Part shown: piece by piece, positions 37,711 to 49,699 of the stretch | Position numbering within the stretch: the first letter of the stretch is position 1 | Layout: each line of letters starts with the position of its first letter | From: Plenodomus lindquistii | Lineage: Eukaryota > Ascomycota > Dothideomycetes > Pleosporales > Leptosphaeriaceae | NCBI GenBank assembly: GCA_025504975.1 | Contig: JANUWI010000005.1 | Coordinates: 1,426,001-1,490,000 of the forward strand | DNA: 64,000 nt | Reading direction: 5' to 3' | The notes under the pieces: model-generated | The model's input: only the letters and a program-made list of their open reading frames with translations | Database searches by the model: none | Told to the model about the DNA's origin: nothing | Translations under genes and position numbers: made by a program

Positions 37711-38859
37711 CTAGTAGTTTTTTATAAATTATAATTCTATATTCACTAACTATAGCTTTCTATACTATAAAAACTAAATATTTTAGATGCGTTTTTTATT
37801 AGATCTAAATTATACTACTATAATAATATAGTTTATTAAATGCATTATCTACTAGATTCTATTCTTTTTATATTAGGTTAGATAGTTTAATATTTAATTT
37901 AATATTTATTTAGCCTAGAATAATAACTATTCTAAAATACTTTTAAATAGAGATATATAATAGTTCTATAGTAAAAAATAAACTCTAGAAAAGCTAGAAA
38001 AGTTTTAGCTAGTATTTAAATAGTCTCTTAATATTTATTACTATAAATTTATACTCTATTTAAAAGAGTTATATTAAATATAGTAAAGTTTTTAATAAAA
38101 ATTACTTTACCTAGCGCATATTTAGTATCTATCTAATAATAAATATTAAAGTTAAAAATAGATATTAACTTTAGAAATATTCTTTTATAAATTATAAATA
38201 GTTTAGTAGTATTGTTTTTTATTATAATTATAATAGTATTTTAGATTACTATAGAGTTATATACTATTACTTAAAATAAATCTTTCTATAATAGCTAAAA
38301 CTCTAGATTATAGTTTTTTAGTAATAGTAGTATAGTATATATAGAAATATATATAACTAAATCTTCTAAAATAGTATACTACTAGAATACTAGAATATTA
38401 GTTATTAGTAAAAGTTACGCTATTTTAAGTTTTATAAAAATTAGAATCTAAATACTATTACTTTTTAGAAATATAATAATATACTACTATATATTAATAA
38501 CTATATATTTTAGCCTAAAAATATCTATACTAAATAGTAAGTATAAATTAATATTTATTATAATATATAGCTTTATCTAGATTTTATAATTAATTAATTA
38601 CTATATAGTATATAATCTAGTAGAAATAAAAATAATACTATATATATATATATATATATATATATTGTATCTATAAACTAATTTTTCTTTTTTAGATATA
38701 TTATATTTTAAAAGTATTAAACATAAATATATAGAGTATATAAAAGCTAAAAAACTATAAAATACTTAAATATATCAAAATTTATTTAAAAGTATATAGA
38801 TATATATAAAAATTAAAAAACTATATAAATTATATATTTATATATTTTATATAAAAAAA
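37711..38859. other. RIP-degraded DNA of unknown origin, perhaps part of J
   Basis: The stretch begins right after the TA that ends K. It has the same RIP composition as the rest of the island. No transposase, reverse transcriptase or terminal repeat was recognised. A TA microsatellite lies at 38639-38665. It may include J's own internal sequence. Confidence 0.4.
38639..38665. repeat. TA dinucleotide microsatellite
   Basis: About thirteen TA units occur in a row. It is the longest pure TA run seen in the island and is probably a by-product of its composition. Confidence 0.8.
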
Positions 38860-39150
38860 AAGAATAAATTATACTTTTATAGTTCTATTAGAAAAGTAAG
38901 CTATATAAAATAGAACTTAGTAGTAGTTCTATACTTTTATAGAGTTTTTTCTTTTTTTTTACTATATTAGCGCGTTAGTAATAAAAAAGTAGAAATTTCT
39001 ATAAAATCTAAATCTATAATAGTATAAAAGAGGTTTTAATAAAAATTAGTATAATTTACTATTTTTAATAAACTTATATAAAAAAGAATAGAAGTAGTCT
39101 ATAAAAAAGCTTTTATAAATAAAAGTTATTATTTATTATAGTTTAAACCT
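38860..39150 (+). repeat. Direct repeat G, copy 1
   Basis: The block containing GCTATATAAAATAGAACTTAG, the TAGAAATTTCTATA element and GAATAGAAGTAGTCTA aligns with 57310-57590 in the same orientation, with small gaps. Its element type is unknown. Confidence 0.55.
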
Positions 39151-39164
39151 ATACTTATTATAGA

Positions 39165-39760
39165 GTTAGAGGTTTAGTACCTACTCTATTTTATTTATAC
39201 TAGTCTCTATCTAGCTAGTATATTTTAGTTAGTAAAAATATTATATTTCTACTTTTATATATAGTAAACTACCTCTCTATATAATATTTTACTACTTAAG
39301 TAAAATATAACTATTAATTTATATTACTATATTTAAGCTTTTATACTATATTATATTAAAACTAATATCTAGAACTAGGTATAAAACGTATAAAAGCCTA
39401 TACTAAAAGTATAATAAGTATAAAATTAATCTAGAGTATATAACTATAGTATAACTATAATAGCTATAGTACTATACTATAATCTATAGAGTATATAATT
39501 CTTTAGTTAATTCTATTTATTATACGTTTTTCTACTATATATATAGTAAAGCTCTATTACTATAACTATAGAGTAGAATTTATTTATATATAGCTTAGAG
39601 TATAATATATAGTAATTAAATTTATTATTTTAGATACTTATACTAGTAATTAAACTTTCTAATTATTTAAAAATAATAAATAGTTTTATAGAAAAAAGTC
39701 TAACTTACTACTATATAATAAATAAAGCTATAAATATAAAGTATTCTAACTATACTCTAG
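39165..39760 (+). mobile_element. Truncated, diverged relative of Gypsy A (LTR plus leader)
   Basis: At 39165-39345 the sequence aligns with the A LTR: TTTAGTTAGTAAAAATA, CTCTCTATATA-TATTTTACT and the CTTTTATA end. The following leader also aligns, including TAGTAAAGCTCTATTACTAT near 39548, which corresponds to about 29970 in A. No pol region follows. It is a truncated copy of a related family, more diverged than the A LTR pair. Confidence 0.6.
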
Positions 39761-41719
39761 CTACCTAATATATTAGTTTACTATAGTTTAAAATACTATT
39801 TAAAAAATATATGAATTTTACATTTATAGTTTTTTATTATAGGTATACTATCTCTACGCTATTTATATAAACGCGCTACCCTATTTAAAAGTCTTTTAAT
39901 ATCTATAGATATTCTTTTTTAGATTTTAAATACTATTACTAAACTCTAAATTTAATTTATATTCTAAACTAGTAGCTAACTTACACCTATTATTTATTAA
40001 TTAAAATTAAGTAAACGTAGTACTTTTAGTTATCTAATACTTCTAAATATAAAAAACATTTATAGCTTTAATAAAAACTTTAAATTTATAATTCTAAAGT
40101 ATTAGTTAATTATTAGAGGCTTTTTAATTAGATTAATAAAACTACTTTACACGCTAAAATTTAATCTAATTACTAGAAATTTACTACTACTAAAAAGTAG
40201 ATAATTATCTAATATATTTTTAACTTTAATTTATAAAAATTTATACTCTAGCTATATAAAGTAAAAATATAGCTAATAAAATACTAGAGGTATATAATAG
40301 AATACTAGTAGGTAAATACTAGGCTAAACGCTTTATAATATATTTAAATAGATTTAAAATAGCTTTTAACTAAATAAAAAATAAATAGAGAATAAAATAG
40401 AAAAATCTAGAGATTATTAATATATAGTTTAAATTTATAGATAAAATGCAAGCTAAGTATAGTATCTAGAATAATAACGTTTATAACTTTTATAAAACTA
40501 GCTTCTAAATAGGCGTAATTAAATCTATAAAAATTATTATAAACTTTAAAAAATATAATTTGCTAGACTTTATTTAGCTAGATAATTATAAATAGATTAC
40601 TATTATTTAAAGTATATATACTTTAGAGAATATAACTCTATTTTTTATTATCTATTAAAAATACATATATATTTTTACGTAGTATAAAAAAGCTAGTATC
40701 TTTTATAACTAGAAATAATTAATTTTAAAAAATAGCTAGATAAATAATATAGTTAGGCTAGAGTAGTTAAAATACTTTAATATATATATAAAAGTATAAA
40801 AAGTAAAAGTATACTAGTTACTTATTTTAGATAGCTATAAAAGCTATTTTAACTAAAAGTTTAAAAACTACTATATAGACAATAAAATTCTAATACTCTA
40901 TATATTTACTTATTTATTCTATATTCTCTAGCTAATTAATATAGTATATTTTTTACTATTAAAGCGTAAATACTTCTAGTACATATAAAATTTTGTACGC
41001 TAATATATCTTCTATATTAATAAAAAAAAATTTTTAAAATTTTTAAAAACGTGTTTTTTAATATATTTATAGTTAATAACTATTAAAAACCTTTTAAAGT
41101 ATAAAAGCTAGTTTTTACTAACGTGTAGATAGTACTAGATTATATTAATTTCTAAATATATACTCTATTTTAACTCTTTTTACTACTTAATTTATAGTAA
41201 TTTAAAACTTTAAATAATATTTATAAATTTTAGTTTTAGTTAAAGTTTATATATAAATTTTTTATTTAGTTACCTATTACTATATAAACTAGCTTTTTAT
41301 AGTTTATAAAAAAAGCTAAACTAATACTTTACTAAAACGCTCTTCTTTAAACTTATATTTATAAAATTAAAAAGTAATTAGTAGAGATAATAAAAAAAAT
41401 TATAAAGAAAAATCTAGTAAAAAAATACTATTAAATATAGTACTAGATTATAGGCTGCTATAGTTTTAACTATAGTATTTAATCTATTAAAATATACGTA
41501 TAGTAGTAGTAGTTAAATACCTATTTAACTAGATATTTAATACTATAGTAATTATAGAATAACTAGGTATAATGCTTATATATACTTAAAAAGTTTAGAA
41601 AGTACTTCTAAATTAGATATAAGCTTTATAGTAGTAAAGTTAAATATTAATAGTAATAATAATAATAAGTAAAAATATAGTATTTATAATACTAAAAAAA
41701 AGTAGCTAGTTTAGTAGTA

Positions 41720-43580
41720 ATGTACTCTATAGGCAAGTTAGATATACAGGCGAGTTAGACACTCTACTAAAACTCTACTAAACTTTTTATACCTACGTAA
41801 TGCTTTAACGCTAGCACAATTTATAGTTTTTAGATAAAAGCAAGATACAGCTTGCGCTATAGGCTATTAAATAAAACGCAACATTTATCTAATAGAGTAT
41901 TATAGCTACGTATACTGTCTCTAAAAGCACGCTATATAATTAACGCGCTAGAAAGTAATCTTAATATAACTATAGGCCTAACTCGATAAAGCTGCTTAAA
42001 ACTAAAAAAAAGGTAATTATTAAGTATGTTTTTAACCTCGCTGCAAGAGAATTTCTGCTCTAGCTCGCTACTATTAAAGATATAGCTAATTCTTTATTTA
42101 AAGCCTAGCACTACAACTTTACTAGTAAGAACTAGGCTATAACTTTTATTAAGTGTTACTCTAAACTTAAAGTAAAGTTTAATTACAAGTATAATTATAA
42201 AAGAGCCCTCTATAAAAATCTAGTAGTTATTAGTAACTAGTTCTAGCTTATAGAGAATACTAAAGCTAAGTATAGTATTTAAAATAAAAACATCTATAAC
42301 TTTAATAAAACAGGCTTTATAATAGGTGTTATATTAACTAGAGTAGTTATTATAGGTGCTAACTATTAAAGGCGTCTAAAATCTATATAGTAAAGCAACT
42401 AGAAGTAGACTATAGTAATCTAAAGTATTAATGTAATAGAGTAGGCTATTCTACCTTTTATTATTTTTACTAGTAAGTACTACCTCTTTACCTAGTATAA
42501 AGAGCCTAGCCTGCCTTAGAACTAGGCTTTTATAGTCTCTAAAAACAGCTAGATAGATAATAGGCTTAGTTTAGACTAGTTAAAGCACTTTAATAAGTAT
42601 ATAAAAAAGCGTACTATTAGCACAGTATATCTATTTATAGTTAATAGTTATAAAAGCTATAACTTACTTAAGTTCTACTAGTACTATAAAAAATATAAAA
42701 TTATAACTTTTTATATACCTTTATACTTTTTATACTTTCTATAGCTGTTTAATATAGGTTACTTTACAGCTCTAAAAAAAGCGTATAGCTACTAAGCTAA
42801 GAATCTAATATATAACTAGATTAACTATATTACTAAAATTAAGTTCTTACTATACTTTATTACTACTTTTAATACTACTATTATTTAAAGTAATATCTAG
42901 AGAGGCTTTTAAAGCGCAGGCTTAGTTCTTTTTAACCTAGAGGCTATAATATCTAGCTTTAATATTAAACTACGTACGCTATTACCCTCTACTATTAATA
43001 ATAAGCTCTAGTACTTTTAAACTTTAAATAATACTCTATAATTTAGATTATAATTAAAGCTTTTTAAAAAAAGGATTTAAAGCTATATAGATAGCTTACT
43101 AACTACTATAGTAAATACGTTTATAAAGTTTACTAAAAAAGCTAAAATAATAGCGCATTTAATAGTATTAATATAAAAACGTAACTTTAAACTTTAAACA
43201 GTAAATAAAGCTGCTATATAATATAAATTATATAAAAAAAAGTAGGTATAGAAGTAGAGTACTTTTATAGTTAAAAAAGGCCTATGTTTAATAACTCTAA
43301 AAAAGTTTACAACGTGTAGTAATAGAAAAAAGGCGTTAAAAAAAGTGCGCGCTAAAAAAGGTAAACCTACGTAATAGTGCTATAAACACTATAGTAAAAG
43401 TAAATATAACGCGCGTATATATAAATAAAAAGTAGAGTGTATTTCTAAATAAATTAGCTTACTACAATTTCTACGTACTATTATTATTAGTTATACAGTA
43501 CTATTATAAAAGTACGTTTTAGTAGAGTTTTAGTAGAGTATCTAACTTGCCTGTGTGTCTAACTTGCCTATACAGTACAT
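41720..43580 (+). mobile_element. Element E: complete Fot/pogo transposon inserted in the B2 inverted repeat
   Basis: Inverted repeats of about 64 bp begin ATGTACTCTATAGGCAAG on the left and, reverse complemented, ATGTACTGTATAGGCAAG on the right. TA duplications lie at 41718-41719 and 43581-43582. Length is 1,861 bp. The site interrupts the right inverted repeat of B2 exactly. It retains far more CA and TG than its surroundings, so it has seen fewer RIP rounds. Confidence 0.92.
42000..43260 (+). pseudogene. Element E transposase (Fot1/pogo DDE), degraded
   Basis: The plus strand, read through TAG/TAA stops, shows the order of Fot1-type transposases: a YSKLKVKFNYKYNYKRALYK segment near 42160, the A-KYSI, K-NIYNF-KTGF-IGVI segment near 42260-42340 where the first catalytic Asp is expected, and a KHFNKYIKKRTI and FIVNSYKSYN segment near 42590-42670 where a D-GH second acidic motif is expected. 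Key acidic codons read Asn, and many stops remain. It cannot encode an active enzyme. Confidence 0.75.
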
Positions 43581-43609
43581 TATAGCTAGTTTAGTAGTAG
43601 AATATATTA

Positions 43610-44810
43610 ATTTAGGTATTATAACTTTTTTTATTAGAAATTTAAACTATACTAATTTATAGTTTTCTACTATTATATTATCTATAGTTAGCTATACTTT
43701 ATAAATTTTTAGAATCTAAAATAGATTTTTATTACTAATAGATATAGTAAAAGGTGCGTATAGTAAAACTTCTAGTAAAAATTTTTTTTATAAAAATTTC
43801 TTTATTATTACTATTTAGTCTAGAATAATAAAGCTTTATTTAAAATTTTTTTTTTTAAAATAGCTATAAAGTCTATTAATTAAAATCTTACTATAAAGCT
43901 AGTATATTTTAAATACTTTTTTAAACTATTATTTAGCGCCTAGGTAGTTAATACTAAAGTTTAAGTAATAAAAGAATTTAAGTATTTTACTAAATTTATT
44001 ACTTAGTTTTCTAACTTTTACTAGTTACTTTACTAATAGTAGAGAGTAGAAAGCTCTAATAGTTTAGACTCCGTTTAAACTCTTTTTAGAGACTATTTAG
44101 TAATAGTTAATATTAGTATATCTAGAAGTAGCTAAATAGTACGTAATAATAGCTATATTTTCTAGTATTTTAGATAGGTTATACTAGGTATTAATAGTAA
44201 AAATAGAAAAAACTTAGTTTTTTACTATATTTATAGTTCTAGCGCTAGGTAGATATTACTAAACTACTAATATACTCTAGTAAATAAAATATACTAATTT
44301 ACTTTAGTAATAGCGTAGATATATAGTAGTAGTAAAAATATAGTATTAAAAATAATAGTATTTTATATATAAATAGTATATAAATACTAGTTTAGTTTTA
44401 AATTTACTATATTATATAGCTAATACTATATTATATACTAATAAATAAAAATATATATTATAAAAAAGCTATATTAGTATAACTAGAAAATAGTAATAAT
44501 ATACTATATTAGCTTTTACTAGAAAAGTTATACTATAACTACTATATTTATTTAGTATATAGTAGCTAGCGTTAACTATAGTAATAAATAGTAATATAGA
44601 TATTTCTAATATTTAAAGCTTATAGTAGCGTATAGTAGTTTTATTTAATATATAAATAAAATATTAAGCTACTATAATATAATATACCTAGTATATAGAA
44701 TACCTAGCGCTAGTATATACTAATATATATATTATATTATATTAAAAGTATAAAAAAGTAAGCTTTAGTAAGTATATAATTTTTAATATTGATTTAGTAA
44801 ATAGTATAGA
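43610..44810. other. RIP-degraded stretch between B2 and B3, unclassified
   Basis: Composition is as in the rest of the island. No terminal repeats, LTR or protein motif were recognised. Runs of T at 43800-43870 and several TA-rich palindromes occur. Confidence 0.4.
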
Positions 44811-46650
44811 ATATATTTTACTACTAAACTAGCTATACTACTAAGCTAGCTACTTTTCTTTAGTATTATAAATACTATATTTTTACTTATTATTATTATT
44901 ACTATTAATATCTAACTTTACTACTATAAAGCTAATATCTAATTTAAACGTATTTTTTAAACATTTTTAGTATATATAAGTATTATATCTAGTTATTTTA
45001 TAATTACTATAGTATTAGATATCTAGTTAAATAGGTATTTATTTACTACTACTATACGCACGTTTTAATAGATTAAGCGCTATAATTAAAGCTATAGTAG
45101 TTTATAATTTAGTACTATATATAAAAGTACTTTTTTACTAAAAAAATTTTTTATACTTTTTTTTTATTATTTTTACTAATTACTTTTTAACTTTTTAAAT
45201 ATAGGCTTAAAAAAAAGTATTTTAATATAGTATTAGTTAAACTTTTTTTATAAGCTATAAACAGCTAGGTTATATAGTAATAAATAACTAAATAAAAAAT
45301 TTATATATAAGCTTTAACTAAAATTGAATTTATTAATATTATATAGAGTTTTAAATTACTATAAATTTACTAGTAAAAAGAGTTAAAATAGAGTATATAT
45401 CTAGAAATTAATTGAATCTAGTACTACCTACGCGATAGTAAAAACTAGCTTTAATATTTTAAAAGCTTTTTTATAGTTATTAAATATAAATATATTAAAG
45501 AACAAATTTTTAAAAGCTATAAAAAAGCTTTTTTTTATTAATATAGAGAATGTATTAGCGTACTAAGTTTTATATACACTAGAAGTATTTATAGTTTAAT
45601 AGTAAAAAATATACTATATTAAATAGTAAAAAAATATATAATAAATAGGTAGATATATAAAGTATTAGAATTTTATTTTTTATATAGTAGTTTTTAAACT
45701 TTTAGTTTAAATAGCTTTTATAGCTATTTAAAATTAATAATTTATATACTTTTACTTTTTACGCCTTTATATACGCGTTAAAATACCTTAACTACTCTAG
45801 TCTAACTATATTATTTATTTAGCTATTTTTTAAAACTAATAGTTTCTAGTTATAAAAAATACTAGCTTTTTTATATTATATAGAGATATATACACGATTT
45901 TTATAAATACTAAAAAATAAAATTATATTTTTTAAAGTGTATATACTTTAGATAATAGTAATCTATTTATAATTATCTAGCTAAATAAAATCTAGCTAAT
46001 TACATTTTTTAAAGTTTATAATAATTTTTATAGATTTAATTAGGTCTATTAAAAGGCTAGTTTTATTAAAGTTATAGATATTATTATTTTAGATACTATA
46101 TTTAGCTTTTATTTTATTTATAAATTAAAACTATATATTAATAATTTTTAAATTTTTCTACTTTATTTTTTTTAATTTTTTATTTAGTTTAAAGCTATTT
46201 TAAGTTTATTTAAATGTATTATAAAGCGCTTAGCCTAGTATTTATCTACTAGTATTCTATTATATACCTCTAGTATTTTATTAGCTATATTTTTTATTTT
46301 ATATAGCTAGATTATAAACTTTTATAAATTAAAATTAAAAATATATAAAATAATTATCTACATTTTAGTATTAGTAAGTTTCTAGTAATTAAATTAAATT
46401 TTTACGTAGAGAGTAGTTCTATTAATCTAATTAAAAAGTTTATAATACTTAACTCTAAAGGCTATAGTAGCAGCCTATTAGCTTTGAAATTAGCTAGCTT
46501 TAAAAGTAAAATAAATAAATTCTAATTAGATTTTAGTTTAAATTAATATTATATTATATTATTAGGGTATATTATATAGAGTATAGTATATATAATACTA
46601 AAGAAAAGTAGCTAGTTTAGTAGTATAGCTAGCTTAGTAGTAGAATACAT
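44811..46650 (-). mobile_element. Element B3: complete Fot/pogo family B copy
   Basis: Inverted repeats of about 68 bp contain a duplicated TAGCTAGCTTAGTAGTA-type unit. Length is 1,840 bp. It is followed by TA (46651-46652); the left flank reads GA, so one side of the target duplication is altered. It is reverse-oriented relative to B2 and B4, so the pogo-type transposase is on the minus strand, RIP-degraded. Confidence 0.85.
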
Positions 46651-46652
46651 TA

Positions 46653-49600
46653 TAAATAATTATATACTTAATACGCTGTATAAAGTATATAAAAAGCTTA
46701 AATATATAAGCTAGAAGCTATGCTATTACTATTTAAAAAGAATTATAAAAATAATAGTTATATTATTTCTTTATAGAAGCTTTTTCTAGTAGTACTAAAA
46801 AAATATAGTATATAATTATAGTAAGCTTTAGCTACTAATTAATATATAGAGACTAGAGTAAAAAGTATAAAATAGTAGTTATATTTTTATTTAGTAGTAG
46901 TTTAAAGTTTATACTATAGAAAAGTACTAGGCCTATATAGATATACTAAGCTTTATACTAGTTAGCGTATATATAATACTATATTATATATTTATACTCT
47001 AAATATAAACTTGGTATATATACTTTATAATATACTTTTTATTTAAACTAAATAGTAAATTAGAGGTTATACTAGTAATAGTATATAAAAAACTTTTATA
47101 GTACTAAACTAATTTTAGTATATAAATACGCGTACTATAATAATAATAAAACTTTATAAAGTTTTACTATTCTATTTTATATACTTGTTTTTACCTACTT
47201 TAGAATATATATTTATAGCTATACTACTTTTTACTAATTACCTATATAGTATATATAAGTACTTCTATAATTTTAGTAATTAATTTACTAATATATATAT
47301 TAGTTACGCTTTTTTTATAAAAAGAATAAAAGTATATTTTTAAACGCTTTTACTGTAATATTATATTTAAATTAGCTAATAAAATAAATTTATTAAGTAA
47401 ATTAGAAAGTAGTATTTCTATTTATAACTTTAATAGTAAAATTACTACTTTTACTTTTAATACTACTTTTATATCTCTATATATAAACTCTATTTCTACT
47501 AAATTTACTTTTTAGCCTAGTATAAACATTCTTTTTAATACTAGTAAGCTAGTTAATAGAATTAGTAAAGCTAAGTTTATTAAAATAGAAATTATAAATA
47601 TTCTAGATTTCAATAAACGTATATATTACTATAATAGCTATTTAAATATTAATTAAAATTAAGCTTTATATTTATATATAGCTTTATAGTATTTTTAAAC
47701 TACTACTTTAGTTTTTAGCGTATATAATTAAACTTACGTGTTTATTTAGTAAAGTACTAATATCTAGCTTTTATTTAAACTTTTTTCTATAAACTCTAAT
47801 CTAGTTAAGCTTTTTAAAAGTATTACTTTTTATACTTTTTATAAAAACTTATATAAGTATTCTAGTAATAATAACTTTTTTAAACTTTCTAGTTTTTTTC
47901 TAGACTTTTTTTTTCTATTATACTAGAGTAAAGTAAAGCTAAAAGTACTTTTAATAATTATCTAAAGAGATATAAATAGAAATATTACTTTTATTCTAGT
48001 TAATATAAACACTAGACTTTCTAGTTTAATTAAACTAAAAACTATATTAAATGTACTAAAAATAAATATACTATTTAATATTATAAACTTTACTAAACTT
48101 ATTTTAAAAGTTTAGTTTCTAATATAAAAAATAGTTTATATTAGAACTTGTTTAGTTTTTAGTATAGGTACTATTTATATACTAATAGATATAGTTACTA
48201 GCTAATATAAATTTATAGAAATATTACTTTTACTTATTTTTACTAACTTTAATAGTTCTAATTACTTTAAATTTAGTGTTTATTATTAGTATAAGCTTTT
48301 TTAGAAGTATAGTAAAAAGTACTCTAATATTATTACTCTATATAAAAAGCTTTAGATTAAAATAAAGCTTTATAACATAAAGGTTATAAAGTAGTATTTT
48401 CTAAATAGTAAAAAAAGTAGTATTTTTATAAACTTTTAAGTACTATCTACTTTCTATAATAATTTACTAATTTTTTAGTGTACTTTTATTAGTTACTATA
48501 TTTATACTTTTATTATTTTATCTCTTTTAGCTATATATAGACTATTAATTAATTTATTTAAAACTTTTATTTTTTTCTAAAGTTTTATAGCGCTTTATAT
48601 AATTTTACTAAAGCTATTTATAAAAAGTATTCTACTATATCTACTACTAATACTTCTATTACTCTTTTTTCTATACCTATCTAGAATACTTCTAACTTTT
48701 ATATCTAAATTAACTAGAGTAAGCTTTAGTATTAAATATATAAGTAGCTTTATTTTAAAAAAAAGCGTTCTTTCTAGAAGCTCTAGGCTAAAAAGAATTA
48801 ATACTTTTAAAACTAGTAAATTTAGTATAATAATAAATATAATAGTATAATTTATAGTAATATATAAATAAAAAATGCTATTTAAAAAGCTAGTTATATT
48901 TTTAAAAGCTTTATTTTTATATCTATTTTTACTTTAGTTTTATAGGTCTAGCCTAGATATAAAGCTTTTTAGCTCTCTAGTTATTTTTCTTTTTTTATTT
49001 TATATTCTATTTATTATTTTATAATTACTAATATATATATAACTACTACTACTTTTACTCTAGCTTCTAAAAGTACTAAATCTACTTTTTTTTATTTATA
49101 GCTTTATTAAAAAGTTCTCTATTTTTAGTAGCCTATTAAAGTAGTCTACTACTATTTCTAAAAGTAATATTTCTAGTTTAACTAAATAGCCTAGCTAGAG
49201 TAAGCTTAAATTTACTATTTTTTAAAATTTAAGTTTTTTTAAGTCTAGTAATAGTAAAAGTAAAAAAATTATTAATAATTATTTTTATACTACTTATTTA
49301 AGTGTTCTACCTATTAATACTATATTTTTTTATACTATTTTTTTAAACTCTAGCTTTTTTTCTAATAATAGAAAAAGTAAATTTATTAAAAAAACTTTCT
49401 AGAATACTTTTTATATATTATATACAAATAAAAAGTATAAAAAAGTATATAAATTTAGAAAAAAGCTAAATAAAAAGTAGAAAATAAACTTTATAAATAT
49501 AAAAAGTTTATTAGCTATTTACTCTTTAGAGCTTATTTAGTTTAGGTAGTAGTAAAAAGTTAAAAAATTCCAGTTTAATATATTCTACTAGTAGAGAGTA

Positions 49601-49699
49601 TATTCTAGCGCTTTTTTAAAAGCTAGATATTTTTTTTATTTATATAAAACTCTATACCATAGCGCTAGTAATTAATAAAATAATTTAATTAATTTTTTT
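46653..49699. other. RIP-degraded stretch between B3 and Copia H, unclassified
   Basis: No LTR pair or protein domain could be assigned. Some long weakly interrupted frames occur on the plus strand at about 47590-48450 and 48480-49600 but match nothing I recognise. The 3' LTR of Copia element H is expected within the right part, near 49300-49650. Confidence 0.4.

Larger units (their letters stand above)
40100..43607 (+). mobile_element. Element B2: 5'-truncated Fot/pogo family B copy, split by E
   Basis: From about 40100 to 41717 it is colinear with B4 from about 51040 to 52658, then is interrupted by E. It resumes at 43583 and ends at 43607, followed by TA. The first ~200 bp of the family, including the left inverted repeat, are missing. 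The plus-strand transposase shows KYSI-NNNVYNFYKTSF-IG near 40450-40520, the pogo/Fot1 DDE landmark, with many RIP stops. Confidence 0.75.

Noticed and set aside
38639..38665. TA microsatellite as a replication origin or telomere-like feature
   Set aside because: A TA run is expected by chance and slippage in DNA this rich in TA. No other origin features were seen.
42000..43260. Element E transposase as a functional gene
   Set aside because: Several TAG/TAA codons interrupt the frame and acidic catalytic positions read Asn, despite the milder RIP.
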